Of a stretch of 64,000 nt of DNA, positions 40,027 through 49,456 are shown piece after piece. Source of the stretch: Flectonema sp. DT1601. Lineage: Eukaryota; Euglenozoa; Diplonemea; Diplonemida; Diplonemidae. Within the stretch, counting starts at the first letter, position 1. The number at the start of each line of letters is the position of its first letter. Position numbers and translations under genes: made by a program. The notes under the pieces were generated by a model that was not told the origin of the DNA, ran no database searches, and was given only the letters and a program-made list of their open reading frames with translations. The stretch is from NCBI GenBank assembly GCA_964019425.1, contig OZ025802.1, positions 186,001 through 250,000 on the forward strand, given 5' to 3'.

Positions 40027-41001
40027 CTACTGCTTCTTCAAAACCGCCTCAGAATTTTCAATATAAGTTCCAAACAACCAATCAAGAGGTACAACAGTAT
40101 CTCCATAATTATAATCAAAGTGAGCATGGTGAAGGTAGTGAAAATAGACTCCAGCAGAAGGAGTTCCAAATCCATCATGTGCTAACCAAGCATCAACAGA
40201 CAAGCACAGCTTACATACTACAAATATCAAAGGATGAGCACCTAACATAATAGGAATTAATAAAGCTGAGTAGTAGATAGTGGCTTCAATAGGATGCATT
40301 GCGGTACCACTGAACGCTGTTGGGTTTACACTTTTGTGATGATGGGAATGAACATAACGGTACAACACAGTACCGATATCAGGGATTATCGAATTTTTTA
40401 TTCTCCATGGATGCATAGCACGGTGGACAATATAAAAATGAGTCAACCTCCAGTACGTCAAAGTCACTAGAAGAGCGATGCTGAACATATCAGAAAACAT
40501 TAACGACAAAGAATAATAATCTACCTCTGGAGAATATTTGTTAGCTAAAAAATGAAGACCACCAATTTCAACAACAGAAGCACAAATAGTTGACAAGACC
40601 GTAAATAACACATCGTGATAAATTTGGTTTGTTGGAGGCTGATTCACATTCATTTTAAAAGGCTGCATTTGATACTTCCACGGCGATTTGTCAGAATAGA
40701 GAAGCCAGTCCCAAGATCCGCAGAATGCTATTGCGAAGATTAAATCTCTGACAATAATTGGTCTCATCCAATTCCAGTCAAACTCCACTGCGGCACCCGA
40801 CTCTAAAGGGCTGATGATATCCGTCCAAAACAGAATGGCTAATACTAATTTAGGTGTGATCCCAATGACGGTATTCAAAATTTCAAAAATTGTTTTTTGA
40901 AAATCAGGAGCTTTGAATGGTTCTGACGGCTTCGCACCCTCCTTCATCACCATCATCGAAATCAGATTTCCAATCGGAAAGATAGCCCCATTTGAAGACA
41001 T
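40027..41001 (-). CDS. sterol desaturase / fatty acid hydroxylase superfamily protein
   Basis: 324 aa integral membrane di-iron enzyme. The histidine motifs are in the expected order: HFYIVHRAMHP (about 213), HSHHHK (about 236) and HYLHHAHFDYNYGD (about 290). Hydrophobic segments lie near 45-65, 80-100, 140-160, 175-195 and 250-270. Family members hydroxylate or desaturate sterols or acyl chains in the ER using O2 and cytochrome b5. The sequence does not say which substrate is used; C-4 sterol methyl oxidase, C-5 desaturase and alkane/ceramide hydroxylase relatives share these motifs. The spacing between motifs is normal, so the enzyme looks intact. Confidence 0.9.
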   Translation of the reverse strand: MSSNGAIFPIGNLISMMVMKEGAKPSEPFKAPDFQKTIFEILNTVIGITPKLVLAILFWTDIISPLESGAAVEFDWNWMRPIIVRDLIFAIAFCGSWDWLLYSDKSPWKYQMQPFKMNVNQPPTNQIYHDVLFTVLSTICASVVEIGGLHFLANKYSPEVDYYSLSLMFSDMFSIALLVTLTYWRLTHFYIVHRAMHPWRIKNSIIPDIGTVLYRYVHSHHHKSVNPTAFSGTAMHPIEATIYYSALLIPIMLGAHPLIFVVCKLCLSVDAWLAHDGFGTPSAGVYFHYLHHAHFDYNYGDTVVPLDWLFGTYIENSEAVLKKQ

Positions 41002-41550
41002 GTATTTGTTGTAATAAAAAACTACTTTAAAAGAAAAAAAAATGATTTAACAAAAATCATAAGTATAAGGATAACTTTAAATAAGTTGAATTTATTACCC
41101 TTTTATGTGGATCATAACGTCGGTATTTATTTATTTATTTATTTTTTTTTAAAAAGTTAAGAGTCAGTCAGTCAGACACAAACAGAATTTTTCTAACAGC
41201 AAAGAACAGTAACGTAATAGCAAAAAAATGCATGATTTTTTTTTTTTTTTTTTTTACAAAGATTACGAGTAGAAATGAGATCCCACACCTGGAATTGGGG
41301 CATGTTTGAGTTGTAAATGCCCACAGTTTACCGTTGACCAGAATCGGTACCATACTTTTGACATCCACCCATTATGGAAAAACAAGAAAAAAAAAAAAAA
41401 GAAAAAAAGAAAAAAAAACCCTCTGTATAAATCACAGCCATTGTTGTGCTTTTAACTAAAAAAAAACTGTAAAACTGCTCTGCAAGACAACTAAATGGTT
41501 GCAGGAAAATTTATTTAAAAAAAAAAAAAAAAAAAGCAATTCTACGGGTA
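41002..41550. other. intergenic
   Basis: Spacer with T runs near 41237-41256 and A runs near 41386-41418 and 41516-41535. No gene. Confidence 0.6.
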
Positions 41551-42873
41551 CTATCCACCAATACCAAGAGTTCGTAGAATGCTCGCCATTTCGTAATCAA
41601 TAGTTTGTTGTAATGTACGAACTTGTGTGTGTTGTTCTTGAAGTCGATGGTCGAGTTCTACCAAATAATGTTTCAACTGAGTCAGTTTATCTTCAAGAAC
41701 CGGATCCATGCTGGGAAGGATAGCACCCTTCACATCAAACCTCGCACGTCTGAACCCCTTTATAGCTCCGTATACCTTATTAGATTTGTGTGATTGAATC
41801 GAAGTCATCTTTCTCTTCTTTAAAAGGTGCTGCTTGAAGACTGCTTGAAGAAGAAACGCAGCTTTTTCTTCATATACTCTAAGAGTACTTCTAACAGCTA
41901 AGTATTCCACTATATACCGTTGAATTTTAGTCGGTGCAAGCTTGTTAGTAAGCACTCCACTAAATATAGTAGTGATTACGACACCAGTAATACCCAATAA
42001 AACAGTACAAATCCTTCCAGAGATTGTTTGGGGGACGAAGTCACCAAAGCCGATGGTAGTAAACGTAATGAATGAGAACCAAAGAACGTTTTCCAATCTT
42101 CCAAATTCATCTTTCTGTTCATTTCTCTCAAGCAAAAATATCATAAATGAGAACACTGTTATGCTGCTTGCCAATGCCGTGCACAATACTAAAACTGTTT
42201 TATTATAAAAAAGCATTTTAAGAGTCAGTCCCATTTTGATTCGTAAATTCATGGTTTGAAATTCTCGATTGCTATTAATAATCTCAATACGAAGCTTATA
42301 TGGTCTCGAAAAAGTATGAAGCATTCTACTAAACAAGTACAATCGAGTAAACATAAAAATCTGACAAAGTGTATACAGGGATGTCGAAAATGATTGGAAC
42401 ACGAATAAAGGATGAATTACGTGAATCAGAATTTCTAAAATATACATGTTCTTTAACCAAGATGATCTCCAAAAGCTGTATGCCGCTTCTATAGTTCGTG
42501 ATTGCATGTCGTTGGTTGGATCGTCGATTCCCGACCATTCTTTTCTTTTATTGATTAATAATAATCTATAAAACTGGGTTATCAAACAACAAGCAACAAC
42601 AGTCGTGAGTGAAACTATAATTTGAAGACATAATATGACAGTTTTCATTGTAGGGTTGGCTGTGTCCCAGGTAGTATCGGTTCTGAATTCACCAGTGTAC
42701 CAAGTAACACAGCCACCAATTATCATTGACACTACTCCAGTCATTGAAAATATAATAATGTGTTGTGTCTTCGTCCTCATCAGCTGATCGTATGCCTTGT
42801 CTTCTCTCTCATGACCAACTTTTCTACGCAACATCTTTCCTACTCTGTAAAGAACCATAATGCGTTGGTGCAT
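41551..42873 (-). CDS. SK-like (calcium/calmodulin-gated) potassium channel subunit
   Basis: 440 aa with six hydrophobic segments: about 36-58, 80-102, 145-165, 170-190, 230-250 and 282-310. The pore loop is FSFITFTTIGFGDFVPQTISGR. The inner helix is followed directly by NKLAPTKIQRYIVEYLAVRSTLRVYEEKAAFLLQAVFKQHLLKKRK, which resembles the SK-channel segment (ARKLELTKAEKHVHNFM...) that binds constitutive calmodulin. S4 is poor in arginine, as expected for a voltage-independent channel. The filter reads GFGD instead of the usual GYGD, a change also seen in some genuine K+ channels. A C-terminal coiled coil (about 405-430) could aid tetramerisation. Predicted plasma-membrane or flagellar channel responding to cytosolic Ca2+. 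Confidence 0.85.
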   Translation of the reverse strand: MHQRIMVLYRVGKMLRRKVGHEREDKAYDQLMRTKTQHIIIFSMTGVVSMIIGGCVTWYTGEFRTDTTWDTANPTMKTVILCLQIIVSLTTVVACCLITQFYRLLLINKRKEWSGIDDPTNDMQSRTIEAAYSFWRSSWLKNMYILEILIHVIHPLFVFQSFSTSLYTLCQIFMFTRLYLFSRMLHTFSRPYKLRIEIINSNREFQTMNLRIKMGLTLKMLFYNKTVLVLCTALASSITVFSFMIFLLERNEQKDEFGRLENVLWFSFITFTTIGFGDFVPQTISGRICTVLLGITGVVITTIFSGVLTNKLAPTKIQRYIVEYLAVRSTLRVYEEKAAFLLQAVFKQHLLKKRKMTSIQSHKSNKVYGAIKGFRRARFDVKGAILPSMDPVLEDKLTQLKHYLVELDHRLQEQHTQVRTLQQTIDYEMASILRTLGIGG

Positions 42874-43379
42874 CTGAGCCTCTGATACTTGTGATTCTGG
42901 GGCTGTGTGTTCATTTTTATTTTATTTTTTCTTTCTGACCCCCCCCCCCAGTCAAGTTAAACAATACACTGGCTCCCTCAGAGCAGTTATGGTTTTTTTT
43001 TGAAAAAATTCAAAATAATTGTTACATACGTTGAACCACAGTACTTTGCGCATTTCTCCTTTCCACCGACATCTTGCCAAGGAACTGAGGGGGGAAAATT
43101 GATAGTTTATTTTCAAGCTACAACAGTCTCACGAAATGTTGTTATTAATTCCTGAACTATGGTCAGTTGACATTGGCTCTTCTCCAATCGCAGAACTCCG
43201 TTAAAAGAGACTAGCAATTTACACAGCTGTGGTTCTGTTGTTTTTCTACATTTGCTTTTCATCACACCGCTTCGAAACGGAGTTTCTTTCAACAAAAAAC
43301 AATACCTAGCTTCACAGAGGGAGGCAATGAACCTTTTATCATTAATTTACGTTTGCTACCATATTCTTCCAATTGCAAA
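42874..43379. other. intergenic; SK-channel 5' region with older relic
   Basis: A stretch near 43145-43235 (TGGTCAGTTGACATTGGC and AAAGAGACTAGCA) weakly matches the spacers of the downstream GH43 array, suggesting an older decayed copy. Confidence 0.4.
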
Positions 43380-43680
43380 AAAAAAGAAAAAACACAAAAT
43401 CGTTGCTACAACTGCAGTGATACTCCGATGAAAGAGACTGGCAGTTGGACAGCTTTGTGTAAAAAAGCAAGAAAAGGAAGGAAGAGCAGAGAGGAGAAAA
43501 TAATAGGTTTCCGGTATTCCAAATGTATTAAACAGCGAGCCATCATTAATTATCATAAAAACGCTTGCCTATGATATGACTACGAGTGACTTTGCTCCAA
43601 CCCGTGAACCTAATAAACAAAAAGAGAGCTGAAATGTGAAAACGTAAGTTTCTCTTCAAAAGAAAAAAACACACAAAGAA
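43380..43680. repeat. relic copy of the GH43-array upstream region
   Basis: Aligns with 44950-45240 and 46538-46828 over about 300 bp. Shared strings include ATTCCAAATGTATTAAACAG, GAGCCATCATTAATTATCAT and GAAATGTGAAAACGTAAGTT. No GH43 gene lies to its left, implying a lost array member. Confidence 0.75.
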
Positions 43681-43811
43681 AATTTCCTATTACTTTATTC
43701 TTCTACTTCAGACTGCTGATAAAAACATAACGTAATACTGACACGGGAAATGGCAAACGTTCTTATCAATCATCATAAAGATATTCATGTAGTCAACAAT
43801 TCTGACTACAA

Positions 43812-44846
43812 CTACTCCAAATCGATAACAAACTGGTTCGTAAATTCCATCCTTTGTGGAACTCTGCTGGCACCAGCACCAGTCCAGTTCAACAAACCCC
43901 AGTAGGTAAAATCATGAGACTTGAGATGATCAGGTGCGGAACCCCAACGATCACCTATCCAAACATATTGCCAACCAGTTGTTGTGTTCAGTGGAAGAAC
44001 GTATGTTTGCTGAGCAGGAATTTCACGAGACGGGTTAATTGAACCTTCATGAGAGTAGTTACCTAATATAGAGTCTGCAGCAAACACTTCAATGTCACCA
44101 CCTTCAGAGCAGAAACAGCAGCACTCTGATGCCAATGCGAAATATCTTCCTGACTCGCGGTCGATAAAGATTGATGGAGCTTCCATACATCCTGTTGGGT
44201 TTAATGGAGTAGAGTCTCCTTGAGAATAGATGAAATCAGGAGTTAGCTTTTCGATAGTTAGTAAATGACCAACCTTCTGAACACTAGTGTATACAATATA
44301 ACCTTGGCCGTCGTCATCAACGAAAACTTTGCTATCCCCTTCCGGAGATCTGGTGAGATTAGCATGAGCATTCACTACCATAAATGGTCCAAATCTACTC
44401 TTCGAAGTTGCTACAAAGTACCGGGACAACTGAAAATTTTGCTGAGGTAAATAATTAGCCCAAAGAACATAAAGATCAGTCAACTTGTTGTAAACCACAG
44501 TAGTAGCGAACACAATACCATGAGGACGGTTACTAAGAGGGAGAACATCTCCTCTATTCTCCCAACTACCAGAAGACAAGTCCTTAGATGTGTACAAAGT
44601 TACAGAATGATTGAACATGAATCCACATGAGTTGTTAACACTTGATTTAGAACACCCAGGATTCTCAATACAATCTCCATAACCGATGGAATACCAATGG
44701 TATTCTCCATCTATTAAAACAATATTACCATCATGTGCATTTAGTATATTACCATCTGTGTCTCTACGAGGTGAGATATTTGATATCACTGTGCCGCTGG
44801 TTATCAAGACTGCTGACAACAGCAAGAGGAGTGAAGCTGACATCAT
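43812..44846 (-). CDS. secreted GH43-like glycosidase, paralogue 1
   Basis: 344 aa. Signal peptide MMSASLLLLLSAVLITSGTVIS, then a five-bladed beta-propeller of GH43 type. DTDGNILNAHDGNIVLIDGEYHWYS matches the opening of GH43_24 exo-beta-1,3-galactanases (DTDGxxxxAHxGxIxxxxGxYYWYG). FVDDDGQGYIVY is the next blade. CMEAPSIF carries the glutamate expected as general acid. QQTYVLPL and WIGDRWGS match the region holding the catalytic Gln and the GDRW turn in that subfamily. A CCCFC cluster near 240 and several N-glycosylation sequons fit a secreted protein. Predicted target: a beta-1,3-galactan or similar algal/arabinogalactan side chain. The activity itself is inferred. Confidence 0.85.
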   Translation of the reverse strand: MMSASLLLLLSAVLITSGTVISNISPRRDTDGNILNAHDGNIVLIDGEYHWYSIGYGDCIENPGCSKSSVNNSCGFMFNHSVTLYTSKDLSSGSWENRGDVLPLSNRPHGIVFATTVVYNKLTDLYVLWANYLPQQNFQLSRYFVATSKSRFGPFMVVNAHANLTRSPEGDSKVFVDDDGQGYIVYTSVQKVGHLLTIEKLTPDFIYSQGDSTPLNPTGCMEAPSIFIDRESGRYFALASECCCFCSEGGDIEVFAADSILGNYSHEGSINPSREIPAQQTYVLPLNTTTGWQYVWIGDRWGSAPDHLKSHDFTYWGLLNWTGAGASRVPQRMEFTNQFVIDLE

Positions 44847-45393
44847 TTTTTAATTTATTTTTTTTAAATATTTCTTTAAACTGTGGGAAAAGGAATGAAT
44901 TTCATACGACGCCCGTTATTTAAATTCCTCTGAAACTACCGTCAGTTGACATTCCTGCAAAAAAAAGACAAAACACAAAAATCGCTGCCACGACAGTTGG
45001 ACAACTTTTATGTGAAAAGGCAGGAAAAAAGGGAAGGAAAGAGCAGAGAGAGAGAGAGAGGACAAAATAATAGGTTTCTGGGATTCCAAATGTATTAAAC
45101 AGTGAGCCATCATTAATTATCATAAAAAACGCTTGCCGATGTCATGACTAGAAAGAGTCTACCTTGTTTTCAATGGCACATGGTGAAGTGAAATGTGAAA
45201 ACGTAAGTTTCTTTTCAAAAAAAAGAAAAAAAAAAAGAAAACTCAAGAAGGGCGGCACTTTTAATTTCTGACACGGAATACAAACAACGGGGGTAATGGC
45301 AACATTTGTTTTTTAAAAATCCCAAAAATGAAAATTATATAGTAATTCAAAAAAAAAAAAAAAAAAGATTAGGTTTCCCACAAACGGGAACAA
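44847..45393. other. spacer between GH43 paralogues 1 and 2
   Basis: Contains a conserved TTTTCCCACAG acceptor-like site on the minus strand about 40 nt upstream of the paralogue 1 start, a (GA)n stretch near 45045, and the shared upstream region. Identical to 46435-46981 as far as I can see. Confidence 0.6.
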
Positions 45394-46434
45394 CTATTCC
45401 AAATCGATAACAAATTGGTCCGTAAATTTCATCATTTGTGGAACTCTGCTGGCACCAGCACCAGTCCAGTTCAACAAACTCCAGTAGGTAAAATCATGAG
45501 ACTTGAGATGATCAGGTGCGGAACCCCAATGATTACCAATCCAAACGTATTCCCAACCAGTTGTTGTGTTCAGCGGAAGAACGTACGTTTGCTGAGCAGG
45601 AACCGCAAGATAAGAGTTAATTGCAGCAACCTGATAGTAGTGACCTAATATAGAGTCTGCCGCATACACGAAAACGCTAGTACCTCCAGAGCAGAAACAG
45701 CAGTAACACCCTGTTGCCAATGCGAAATATCTTCCTGACTCGCGGTCGATAAAGATTGTTGGCACTCCTCCCAAACATCCTGTTGGGTTTAATGGAAGAG
45801 AGTCTCCTTGAGAATAGATGAAATCAGGAGTTAGCCTTTCGATACTTACCGTATGTTCCATGCTCGGAGTACTAACGTATGTAATATAACCTTGGCCGTC
45901 GTCATCAACGAAAACTTTACCACTCTGAGTGTCGAATCTGGTGAGGTTAGCTTCAGCGTTCACTACCATAAATGGTCCAAATCTACTCTTCGAAGTCGCT
46001 ACAAGGAACCGGGACAACCGAATATCCTGCTCTGGAAAATAATCAGCCCAAAGAACATAAAGATCAGTCAACTTGTTGTAAACCACTGATGCTCCCAACA
46101 TTGTTCCCGAAGGCCGGTTATCCACTGGAAGCACATTTCCTCTATTCACCCAACTACCAGAAGACAAGTCCTTAGATGTGTACAAAGTTACAGAATGATT
46201 AGACATGAATCCACATGACTCTCTTACACTAATTTTAGAACATCCATCATTCTCAACACAATCATCAAAACCAACGGAGTACCAATGGTATTCTCCATCT
46301 ATTAAAATAATATTACCATCATGTGCATTTAGTATATTACCATCTGTGTCTCTACGAGGTGAGATATTTGATATCACTGTGCCGCTGGTTATCAAGACTG
46401 CTGACAACAGCAAGAGGAGTGAAGCTGACATCAT
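45394..46434 (-). CDS. secreted GH43-like protein, paralogue 2 (altered active site)
   Basis: 346 aa with the same signal peptide and propeller layout as paralogue 1. Key positions differ: the CMEAPS segment is CLGGVPT, so the presumed general-acid Glu is missing, and WIGDRWGS is WIGNHWGS. QQTYVLPL and FVDDDGQGY are retained. Product 99% identical to paralogue 3. Known family behaviour suggests loss of hydrolysis and perhaps retained carbohydrate binding; that is inference. Confidence 0.83.
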   Translation of the reverse strand: MMSASLLLLLSAVLITSGTVISNISPRRDTDGNILNAHDGNIILIDGEYHWYSVGFDDCVENDGCSKISVRESCGFMSNHSVTLYTSKDLSSGSWVNRGNVLPVDNRPSGTMLGASVVYNKLTDLYVLWADYFPEQDIRLSRFLVATSKSRFGPFMVVNAEANLTRFDTQSGKVFVDDDGQGYITYVSTPSMEHTVSIERLTPDFIYSQGDSLPLNPTGCLGGVPTIFIDRESGRYFALATGCYCCFCSGGTSVFVYAADSILGHYYQVAAINSYLAVPAQQTYVLPLNTTTGWEYVWIGNHWGSAPDHLKSHDFTYWSLLNWTGAGASRVPQMMKFTDQFVIDLE

Positions 46435-46981
46435 TTTTTAATTTATTTTTTTTAAATATTTCTTTAAACTGTGGGAAAAGGAATGAATTTCATACGACGC
46501 CCGTTATTTAAATTCCTCTGAAACTACCGTCAGTTGACATTCCTGCAAAAAAAAGACAAAACACAAAAATCGCTGCCACGACAGTTGGACAACTTTTATG
46601 TGAAAAGGCAGGAAAAAAGGGAAGGAAAGAGCAGAGAGAGAGAGAGAGGACAAAATAATAGGTTTCTGGGATTCCAAATGTATTAAACAGTGAGCCATCA
46701 TTAATTATCATAAAAAACGCTTGCCGATGTCATGACTAGAAAGAGTCTACCTTGTTTTCAATGGCACATGGTGAAGTGAAATGTGAAAACGTAAGTTTCT
46801 TTTCAAAAAAAAGAAAAAAAAAAAGAAAACTCAAGAAGGGCGGCACTTTTAATTTCTGACACGGAATACAAACAACGGGGGTAATGGCAACATTTGTTTT
46901 TTAAAAATCCCAAAAATGAAAATTATATAGTAATTCAAAAAAAAAAAAAAAAAAGATTAGGTTTCCCACAAACGGGAACAA
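46435..46981. other. spacer between GH43 paralogues 2 and 3
   Basis: Same as 44847-45393, including an 18-nt A run of equal length. Confidence 0.6.
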
Positions 46982-48022
46982 CTATTCCAAATCGATAACA
47001 AATTGGTCCGTAAATTTCATCATTTGTGGAACTCTGCTGGCACCAGCACCAGTCCAGTTCAACAAACTCCAGTAGGTAAAATCATGAGACTTGAGATGAT
47101 CAGGTGCGGAACCCCAATGATTACCAATCCAAACGTATTCCCAACCAGTTGTTGTGTTCAGCGGAAGAACGTATGTTTGCTGAGCAGGAGCCCCAAGATA
47201 AGAGTTAATTGCAGCAACCTGATAGTAGTGACCTAATATAGAGTCTGCCGCATACACGAAAACGCTAGTACCTCCAGAGCAGAAACAGCAGTAACACCCT
47301 GTTGCCAATGCGAAATATCTTCCTGACTCGCGGTCGATAAAGATTGTTGGCACTCCTCCCAAACATCCTGTTGGGTTTAATGGAAGAGAGTCTCCTTGAG
47401 AATAGATGAAATCAGGAGTTAGCCTTTCGATACTTACCGTATGTTCCATGCTCGGAGTACTAACGTATGTAATATAACCTTGGCCGTCGTCATCAACGAA
47501 AACTTTACCACTCTGAGTGTCGAATCTGGTGAGGTTAGCTTCAGCGTTCACTACCATAAATGGTCCAAATCTACTCTTCGAAGTCGCTACAAGGAACCGG
47601 GACAACCGAATATCCTGCTCTGGAAAATAATCAGCCCAAAGAACATAAAGATCAGTCAACTTGTTGTAAACCACTGATGCTCCCAACATTGTTCCCGAAG
47701 GCCGGTTATCCACTGGAAGCACATTTCCTCTATTCACCCAACTACCAGAAGACAAGTCCTTAGATGTGTACAAAGTTACAGAATGATTAGACATGAATCC
47801 ACATGACTCTCTTACACTAATTTTAGAACATCCATCATTCTCAACACAATCATCAAAACCAACGGAGTACCAATGGTATTCTCCATCTATTAAAATAATA
47901 TTACCATCATGTGCATTTAGTATATTACCATCTGTGTCTCTACGAGGTGAGATATTTGATATCACTGTGCCGCTGGTTATCAAGACTGCTGACAACAGCA
48001 AGAGGAGTGAAGCTGACATCAT
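46982..48022 (-). CDS. secreted GH43-like protein, paralogue 3 (altered active site)
   Basis: 346 aa, differing from paralogue 2 only at adjacent residues (YLGAPAQQ versus YLAVPAQQ). It shares the LGGVPT and GNHW changes at the presumed catalytic positions, so the loss predates the duplication. Signal peptide and Cys cluster (CYCCFCS) intact. Confidence 0.83.
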   Translation of the reverse strand: MMSASLLLLLSAVLITSGTVISNISPRRDTDGNILNAHDGNIILIDGEYHWYSVGFDDCVENDGCSKISVRESCGFMSNHSVTLYTSKDLSSGSWVNRGNVLPVDNRPSGTMLGASVVYNKLTDLYVLWADYFPEQDIRLSRFLVATSKSRFGPFMVVNAEANLTRFDTQSGKVFVDDDGQGYITYVSTPSMEHTVSIERLTPDFIYSQGDSLPLNPTGCLGGVPTIFIDRESGRYFALATGCYCCFCSGGTSVFVYAADSILGHYYQVAAINSYLGAPAQQTYVLPLNTTTGWEYVWIGNHWGSAPDHLKSHDFTYWSLLNWTGAGASRVPQMMKFTDQFVIDLE

Positions 48023-48421
48023 TTTTTAATTTATTTTTTTAAAATATTTCTTTAAACTGTGGGAAAAGGAATGAATTTCATACGACGCCCGTTATTTAAA
48101 TTCCTCATTTTCTAATTTATTTATTTTATTCTTTTAAAAAAATTCTGTTGGCTGTAGAGAATGTAATTTGAGACTTATGTTGTTTTAGTTTTTTCTGCTT
48201 ACTAATTAGTTGGAAAAACATAAAGAAGGAGGAATATGGTTTCAATAGGATCCGCAGTACAACTCTGGTTAAAGAGACTAGCGGGATCTTGCTCGATATG
48301 AGAACTGCAAAATATGCAACAAAATATCATAGGAAACAACGTGTGAAATAGCAGAGAGTAATAATAATATGTAGAAACACAGGAAACAGTTTTGAACAAT
48401 TAAGATTAAAAAACTGAACAA
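48023..48421. other. spacer between GH43 paralogues 3 and 4
   Basis: Begins like the other GH43 spacers (about 90 bp including the CCCACAG site), then diverges. A weak match, GTTAAAGAGACTAGCGGG near 48268, remains. Confidence 0.6.
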
Positions 48422-49456
48422 CTACTCCAAATCGATAACAAACTGGTTCGTAAATTTCATCATTTGTGGAACTCTGCTGGCACCAGCACCAGTCCAGTTC
48501 AACAAACTCCAGTAGGTAAAATCATGAGACTTGAGATGATCAGGTGCGGAACCCCAACGATCACCAATCCAAACATATTGCCAACCAGTTGTTGTGTTCA
48601 GTGGAAGAACGTATGTTTGCTGAGCAGGAATTTCAAGAGACGGGTTAATTGAACCTTGATGAGTGTAGTTACCTAATATAGAGTCTGATTTATAAATTTG
48701 AACATTACCACCTTGAGAACAAAAGCAACAGCAGTTAGATGTTAGAGCGAAGTATTTATGTGACACTCTGTCAATAATAATAGAAGGTGATTCTTCACAA
48801 CCAGACGGGTTAAAAAAGTTACTTGAATCACCCTGAGAATAAAAGAAATCCGGAGTTAGTTTTTCAACGGTAACTTTTCCATTAGCTGTGTATATAATAT
48901 ATCCTTGGCCGTCGTCATCAATGAAAAGCTTGCTATCTCCTTGAGGTGATCTGGTTAAGTTTACGTGAGGATTTTCTAACATAAATGGTCCAAATCTACT
49001 CTTTGAAGTCGCTACGAAATATCTAGCAATCTTGAAATTTTGCTGCGGTAAATAATTAGCCCAAAGAACATAAAGATCAGTCAACTTGTTGTAAACCACT
49101 GATGTCGCGAACATTGTTCCCGAAGGCCGGTTATCCACTGGAAGCACATTTCCTCTATTCACCCAACTACCAGAAGACAAGTCCTTAGATGTGTACAAAG
49201 TTACAGAATGATTGAACATGAATCCACATGAGTTGTTAACACTTGATTTAGAACACCCAGGATTCTCAATACAATCTCCATAACCGATGGAATACCAATG
49301 GTATTCTCCATCTATTAAAACAATATTACCATCATGTGCATTTAGTATATTACCATCTGTGTCTCTACGAGGTGAGATATTTGATATCACTGTGCCGCTG
49401 GTTATCAAGACTGCTGACAACAGCAAGAGGAGTGAAGCTGACATCATTTTTATCAT
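48422..49456 (-). CDS. secreted GH43-like glycosidase, paralogue 4
   Basis: 344 aa from the first ATG at 49456; the paralogue-equivalent MMSASL start is three codons later (49447). It retains the Glu-containing CEESPSI segment, QQTYVLPL and WIGDRWGS, so it may be active like paralogue 1. Residues 1-75 equal paralogue 1, while VNRGNVLPVDNRPSGTM equals paralogues 2 and 3, a mosaic pattern. The middle third (LENPHVNLTRSPQGDSKLFIDDDGQGY, NGKVTVEKLTPDFFYSQGDSSNFFNPSGC) is unique. Confidence 0.85.
   Translation of the reverse strand: MIKMMSASLLLLLSAVLITSGTVISNISPRRDTDGNILNAHDGNIVLIDGEYHWYSIGYGDCIENPGCSKSSVNNSCGFMFNHSVTLYTSKDLSSGSWVNRGNVLPVDNRPSGTMFATSVVYNKLTDLYVLWANYLPQQNFKIARYFVATSKSRFGPFMLENPHVNLTRSPQGDSKLFIDDDGQGYIIYTANGKVTVEKLTPDFFYSQGDSSNFFNPSGCEESPSIIIDRVSHKYFALTSNCCCFCSQGGNVQIYKSDSILGNYTHQGSINPSLEIPAQQTYVLPLNTTTGWQYVWIGDRWGSAPDHLKSHDFTYWSLLNWTGAGASRVPQMMKFTNQFVIDLE

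Larger units (their letters stand above)
44847..46434 (-). repeat. 1,588-bp tandem duplication unit A
   Basis: Spacer plus GH43 paralogue 2. By eye it aligns to 46435-48022 with no indels and three substitutions (45586/47174, 45602/47190, 45605/47193). Confidence 0.93.
46435..48022 (-). repeat. 1,588-bp tandem duplication unit B
   Basis: Second copy of the spacer plus GH43 unit, carrying paralogue 3. Confidence 0.93.

Noticed and set aside
43356-46711. Repeated small ORFs beginning MIINDGSLFNTFG in GH43 spacers
   Set aside because: They come from the duplicated spacer, overlap the upstream regions, and their tails change frame between copies, so they are not under coding constraint.
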